64,000 nucleotides of DNA from assembly GCF_022370755.2 (NCBI RefSeq), contig NZ_CP092364.2:2418001-2482000 (forward strand), written 5' to 3'. A program made the translations under genes and the position numbers. The notes under the pieces are model-generated. The model ran no database searches and had not been told where the DNA came from. It saw only the letters and a list, made by a program, of their open reading frames with translations. The stretch is from Mycolicibacterium goodii (GTDB lineage: Bacteria; Actinomycetota; Actinomycetes; Mycobacteriales; Mycobacteriaceae). Positions 60,567 to 64,000 of the stretch are shown piece after piece; within the stretch, counting starts at the first letter, position 1, and each line of letters begins with the position of its first letter.

Positions 60567-60998
60567 TCATCCAACGACGTCGGAGAAGTCGTTGCTGAGC
60601 CACGCCTTGGGCTGCATGCGGATGCACACCGACGACTGCGTTTCCGCGTGCTGGTCCGAGTCGGCAAACCGGTTGCCTGCGTTCTCGCCCAGGTACCGGA
60701 TTGCGACGGCGCGGGCCTCGACCTCGTCGGCCGGCCGAATTGACGTGACGTCGCCTTCGACGGTGACGAACTTGTACGGTGGCTGCTCTTGTTGAGCAGT
60801 GATGGAGAACCGACCAGCCGCCCGGATCAGCTTGACCTTGAGGTTGTCCTCGGTCGTGAAGATCGACACCTCACCGCCGGGCTCATAGGCGTACCAGATG
60901 GCCACGGCGAATGGGGCCCGGTCAGTTCGCTCGATAGCGATCACACCGACATGAACACCTGCCAGAAACTGCTCACGGGCTTCTTTGGTCATCTTCAT
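60567..60998 (-). CDS. Pyridoxamine 5'-phosphate oxidase-like (PPOX) family protein
   Basis: A 143-aa split-barrel flavin-binding protein: GVHVGVIAIERTDRAPFAVAIWYAYEPGGEVSIFTTEDNLKVKLIRAAGRFSITAQ and KFVTVEGDVTSI are the typical strands. Actinobacterial relatives bind FMN or F420. GGAGAAAG lies before the ATG at 60998; an 11-bp-arm palindrome sits about 33 bp upstream. Confidence 0.85.
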   Translation of the reverse strand: MKMTKEAREQFLAGVHVGVIAIERTDRAPFAVAIWYAYEPGGEVSIFTTEDNLKVKLIRAAGRFSITAQQEQPPYKFVTVEGDVTSIRPADEVEARAVAIRYLGENAGNRFADSDQHAETQSSVCIRMQPKAWLSNDFSDVVG

Positions 60999-61030
60999 GC
61001 TTTCTCCAACTTGCTTGTCGAGACGTTCGA

Positions 61031-61058
61031 CTAAACTACACCGTACAGTGTAGTTTAG
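61031..61058. promoter_or_regulatory. Palindromic operator upstream of the PPOX gene
   Basis: CTAAACTACAC (61031-61041), spacer CGTACA, GTGTAGTTTAG (61048-61058): a perfect 11-bp inverted repeat, 33 bp upstream of the PPOX start. The form fits a TetR operator; the regulator could be the TetR at 59929 or one elsewhere. Confidence 0.65.
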
Positions 61059-61241
61059 AATCACGCAGCGGTCGACAGGTGAGGCGATGATTTCATCTGA
61101 CGCAATATGCAGTGGGCTACTGACAACCCGCTATCTTCGATTCCGTCGAATTCCTTGCTGAACGCGTCATAGAGCGTTGGCGTCGAGGCGCTTTGGTCAA
61201 ATCGACTCGGCGCCGCCGGCGAGAGGCGCCGGCAACGTCCT

Positions 61242-61312
61242 TGGTTCATCAGATGAAAACGGCGTCGGTTACCGGTAATCCGCCATATTCGACTCCGCCG
61301 TATTGTGGCGTC
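61242..61312. repeat. Short dispersed repeat, copy B
   Basis: It matches the 36661-36720 copy (see there) with about a dozen differences by eye over 60 columns. A GC-rich hairpin (CGGCGCC ... GGCGCCGG, about 61208-61232) precedes it. It directly abuts the beta-lactamase-fold remnant that follows. Confidence 0.5.
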
Positions 61313-61329
61313 TCGGGGGCCCGTCGGCA

Positions 61330-61933
61330 GGTTCCGTCGGCGCTCCGGGTAGGCTCGGCGTTACGTCAGGCGACGGGCGTTCTGCACGGCGGTGGCTACT
61401 GCACCGTTGTCGAGACGGTCGGCAGTTGGGGCGGGCTTCGCTTGACGGACTCCACCCGAGCCTTCAACAACCCCAAACAAATTGGGACCCTGACCGCATT
61501 CAATCGCGAAGACCTTCAGTCATTGGAGATCCCGGCGGTCAATGGTATTGGAACCGCGCGCTCGGTCGCCAAGGCCTACGGGGCTGCCGCTTCTCGTGGC
61601 GCCGCGCTTGACCTCAAACCGAGCGTGATCGAGGAACTGGTCGGCCCGGCGACACCACCGACGCGTGGACGCCGCGATGAGGTGCTGCGCGTCGAGGCCA
61701 ACTTCTCGCTGGGTTTTTCCAAGCCTTTTCCGTCATTCACGTTCGGGTCCTCCGACCAGGCGTTCGGAATCCCTGGTGCCGGCGCATCATTCGGTTTCGC
61801 CGATCCCGACACCGGTGTGGGATTCGCGTACGCTATGAACAAGTGTGGTTTTCACCTGTGGAACGACCCGAGGGAACTCGTGCTGCGCCACGCCCTCTTC
61901 CATGACGTCCTGAAAACGCGGCCGCAGGCCTAG
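61330..61933 (+). pseudogene. C-terminal fragment of a beta-lactamase-fold serine hydrolase
   Basis: From about 61418 the frame reads SWGGLRLTDSTRAFNNPKQIG, VNGIGTARSVAKAYGAAA and GAGASFGFADPDTGVGFAYAMNKCGFHLWNDPRELVLRHALFHDVL, the C-terminal half of class C beta-lactamase/EstB-type esterases of mycobacteria. The N-terminal part with the catalytic SxxK and YxN motifs is absent; the dispersed repeat lies where it should begin. It is therefore a truncated, non-functional gene. Confidence 0.75.
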
Positions 61934-62063
61934 CTGTACTGACCAGGTCGCGGTCACCGCCGCCCAGCGCTGGGCGAGCCGGTATCGCGACGGACCAGCC
62001 CCGCGCGGCACGAACCGCAAATTCCTGATCGCTCAGCCCGTATGTAGATCCGGGTAGGGTACG

Positions 62064-63299
62064 GTGCGCGCTGTGCGAGAACGACGTCCGGGATCGGTGA
62101 CGGAGGTGACACGCGGGCTGGCCGAGGCCAGCCTCGCCGACGTCGACACCCTGACCGACCGCCTGGTGTCGGCGATATTCACCGACAACCCGGAATGGAC
62201 CGACTACGGCAGCGTGCCGCGCGAGGACCTGCGCGAAGGCTGCCGCAACTACCTGATCCGGGTGCTGGAATCGCTGAGCGGGCGGTACACCGGCACCGAC
62301 GACGTCGTCGAGGCCATCGCCCGACACCGCGCCGACCAGGGTGTGCCGCTGGAGGTCATGCTGCGCACCTTCCGGCTCGGCGGCCGCATCGTGTGGGAAG
62401 CACTCCTGGCGCGGGCCAAAACCGCCGGGGTGGATCCCGATGTGGTGCCCGCCGCAGGCACCGCCACCTGGACGGTCATCGACGAGCTGTCCTCGGTCCT
62501 GTCGAGCGCCTACCGCGACAGCGAGCAGGAGCGGGTCCGCCACGACGAGCAGCGTCGCAACGCCCTGATCGAGGATCTGCTGGACCGCCGCGCCGGTGAC
62601 GTCGGGTACGCCAGTAGGGTCGCGCGCGAACTCGACCTACCCGTCGGCGGCGGCTATCTGGTGGTGGTGACCGATGTCCGCCCCGACGGGGCCCCCGCCC
62701 TGGCCTCACCGCGAAACACCTTGAACGGACTTGGGTTCCGCTCGCTGTGGCATTCCAAGGTCGACACCCGCGTCGGCGTCGTCGCACTCGAGCAACGGGC
62801 CGCGGCTGACGTCATCTCACGGCTACGCCCGTTGGTGCGGGGACGGTCGGCGGCATCATCGGCAGTCCCCGGACTCGCCGATGTCGGGGCCGCCTACGCC
62901 GAGGCCGTGACCGCCCTGAGCCTGGTCCCCGCCGGGTCCGCCGAGCTGGCCTGGCTGGACGAACACCTGGCCGAGGCGCTGCTGGTGCGGTCGCCGGATC
63001 TGGCCCAACGCCTGGTCGAACGCAATCTCGCCGGTGTGCTGGCCCGGCCCGCCCGCGAACGCGAGGTGCTGCTGGAAACCCTGATGGTCTGGTTGAACGA
63101 GGACCGCTCGACTGTCAACACCGCCGCCCGCCTGCACTGTCACCGCAACACCGTGCTGAACCGGCTGCACCGGATCACCGAACTGGCCGGCCGCTCGCTG
63201 CATGGCAGGTCCGCCTACGTCGAGCTGTCGCTGGCCCTGTCCGCCTTGGCGATACCGGGGACCGGGACTGAGATTGGGCAGTCCGCCCAATTCGTGTGA
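62064..63299 (+). CDS. PucR/CdaR family transcriptional regulator
   Basis: A 411-aa regulator. The N-terminal helical sensor region (ARHRADQGVPLEVMLRTFRLGGRIVWEAL) is the RsbT-co-antagonist-like segment common in actinobacterial PucR proteins. The C-terminal PucR HTH is ETLMVWLNEDRSTVNTAARLHCHRNTVLNRLHRITELAG. It precedes the dihydrolipoyl dehydrogenase gene by 59 bp on the same strand. Members activate catabolic genes in response to a small ligand. Confidence 0.92.
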   Translation: MRAVRERRPGSVTEVTRGLAEASLADVDTLTDRLVSAIFTDNPEWTDYGSVPREDLREGCRNYLIRVLESLSGRYTGTDDVVEAIARHRADQGVPLEVMLRTFRLGGRIVWEALLARAKTAGVDPDVVPAAGTATWTVIDELSSVLSSAYRDSEQERVRHDEQRRNALIEDLLDRRAGDVGYASRVARELDLPVGGGYLVVVTDVRPDGAPALASPRNTLNGLGFRSLWHSKVDTRVGVVALEQRAAADVISRLRPLVRGRSAASSAVPGLADVGAAYAEAVTALSLVPAGSAELAWLDEHLAEALLVRSPDLAQRLVERNLAGVLARPAREREVLLETLMVWLNEDRSTVNTAARLHCHRNTVLNRLHRITELAGRSLHGRSAYVELSLALSALAIPGTGTEIGQSAQFV

Positions 63300-63358
63300 T
63301 CGAACGCTGGGCCATCGGGGCATGGTGTCGACGTTCACATCGCAGCAGACTCTTGGTC

Positions 63359-64000
63359 GTGCGTGAATTCGATCTGTTGGTCATCGGTGGTGGCCCCGGT
63401 GGCTATGTCGCGGCCATTCGTGCTGCGCAACTGGGGCTTTCGGTGGCCGTCGTGGAGAAGGAGCGCCCCGGCGGGGTGTGCCTGAACTGGGGCTGCATCC
63501 CCACCAAGGCGATGCTCCGCTCCGCCGAGGTGCTGCAGACGGTACGGGACGCGGCGGCTTATGGTGTGCGAGCCGACAACGTCGGTTTCGACTACAGCGC
63601 TGTGCGCGACCGGATGACCGATGTGGTCACCACCCTCACCGACGGGGTCGCCGGCCTGCTGAAGGCCAACGGCGTCACCCTCATCGAGGGGCACGCCCGC
63701 TTCACCGGCCCGACCACCGTCGACATCTGCGATGTCGAGGCCGGTGGGGGACCGCGCTATGCCGCCGCGCCCGGCGAACGAGCAGACACGGCGACGTCTC
63801 GCGACGTCATCATCGCCACCGGATCCACCCCGATTCCGCTGCCGGTCCCCGGCGCCGACCTGCCCGGTGTGATCACCTCCGACGGCGCGTTCGGCCTCAC
63901 CAGCGTCCCCGACCGTGTCGTCATCATCGGCGGCAGCGCCGTCGGCGCCGAATGGGCCAGCCTGTTCGCCGCCTTCGGCAGCGACGTCACCGTGGTCGAG
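63359..64000 (+). CDS. lpdA: Dihydrolipoyl dehydrogenase, N-terminal part (runs off right edge)
   Basis: 214 codons are present. FAD motif VIGGGPGGYVAAIRAAQLG (~8-26), redox-active disulphide GVCLNWGCIPTKAMLRSAEVL with C41 and C46, second nucleotide motif VVIIGGSAVGAEWASLFAAFG near the edge. It re-oxidises the lipoyl groups of E2. The GTG at 63359 starts just before the FAD motif. It is a possible E3 for the E2 at 9.3 kb but is not adjacent to any intact E1/E2 within the window. Confidence 0.93.
   Translation, partial: MREFDLLVIGGGPGGYVAAIRAAQLGLSVAVVEKERPGGVCLNWGCIPTKAMLRSAEVLQTVRDAAAYGVRADNVGFDYSAVRDRMTDVVTTLTDGVAGLLKANGVTLIEGHARFTGPTTVDICDVEAGGGPRYAAAPGERADTATSRDVIIATGSTPIPLPVPGADLPGVITSDGAFGLTSVPDRVVIIGGSAVGAEWASLFAAFGSDVTVVE

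Noticed and set aside
1..64000. CRISPR arrays, tRNA/rRNA genes, intact IS elements or prophage
   Set aside because: No regularly spaced repeats, cloverleaf-like genes, transposase or integrase motifs were found on either strand by eye.

Overview
The window is high-GC DNA from an actinomycete, most likely an environmental Mycobacterium/Mycolicibacterium. Supporting features are a diverged paralogue of mycobacterial SigA, FadD-type acyl-CoA synthetases, an MpaB-family oxygenase, many TetR regulators each divergent from an enzyme operon, a small mycobacterial-type secreted protein, and frequent GTG starts with 4-nt ATGA/GTGA overlaps. No rRNA, tRNA, CRISPR array or intact insertion sequence was seen. 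It reads as an accessory, catabolism-rich chromosomal segment with scattered gene remnants.

Layout. 0-5.7 kb: GMC oxidoreductase (cut by the left edge), truncated SigA-like factor, glyoxalase-like protein, esterase/TetR pair with a double operator, ECF sigma factor, small hypothetical. 5.7-10.4 kb: acyl-CoA ligase, Lrp/AsnC regulator, an internally deleted pyruvate-dehydrogenase-type E1 and an E2 without a subunit-binding domain. 10.5-22.4 kb: TetR, long-chain FadD, then a seven-gene leftward operon (luciferase-like monooxygenase, two crotonases, a 90-aa protein, creatininase-fold enzyme, flavin reductase, MmgE/PrpD), followed by an SDR and a 14-TM exporter. The operon looks like an oxygenase plus CoA-thioester pathway.

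22.4-41 kb: MpaB oxygenase, a cold-shock protein, and a run of regulator/enzyme modules with readable palindromic operators: TetR/MFS, TetR/SDR-MDR, LysR/amidohydrolase-SDR-Dabb, TetR/glycosyltransferase-MFS, TetR/epimerase, MarR/azoreductase, then a methyltransferase. 41-44.7 kb: a clan-A glycoside hydrolase, a HAD gene with one nonsense codon, a small secreted protein, and a duplicated segment also found in decayed form at 36.8 kb.

44.7-56.8 kb: a coherent sugar-acid uptake and catabolism locus. Two divergent operons encode a dipeptide/nickel-type ABC transporter, a Tat lipoprotein receptor, an Asp-box sialidase-fold protein, SDR, AKR, a four-carbon acid sugar kinase, a PdxA2-type dehydrogenase, an HpaI aldolase and a DeoR regulator; TTGCGCA-type palindromes lie in the shared promoter. 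56.8-62 kb: gene remnants (GNAT, frameshifted hypothetical, beta-lactamase-fold C-terminus) around a CxxC-rich protein, an SDR/TetR pair and a PPOX protein with its own operator. 62-64 kb: PucR regulator and dihydrolipoyl dehydrogenase (cut by the right edge), a possible E3 partner for the E1/E2 at 8-10 kb.
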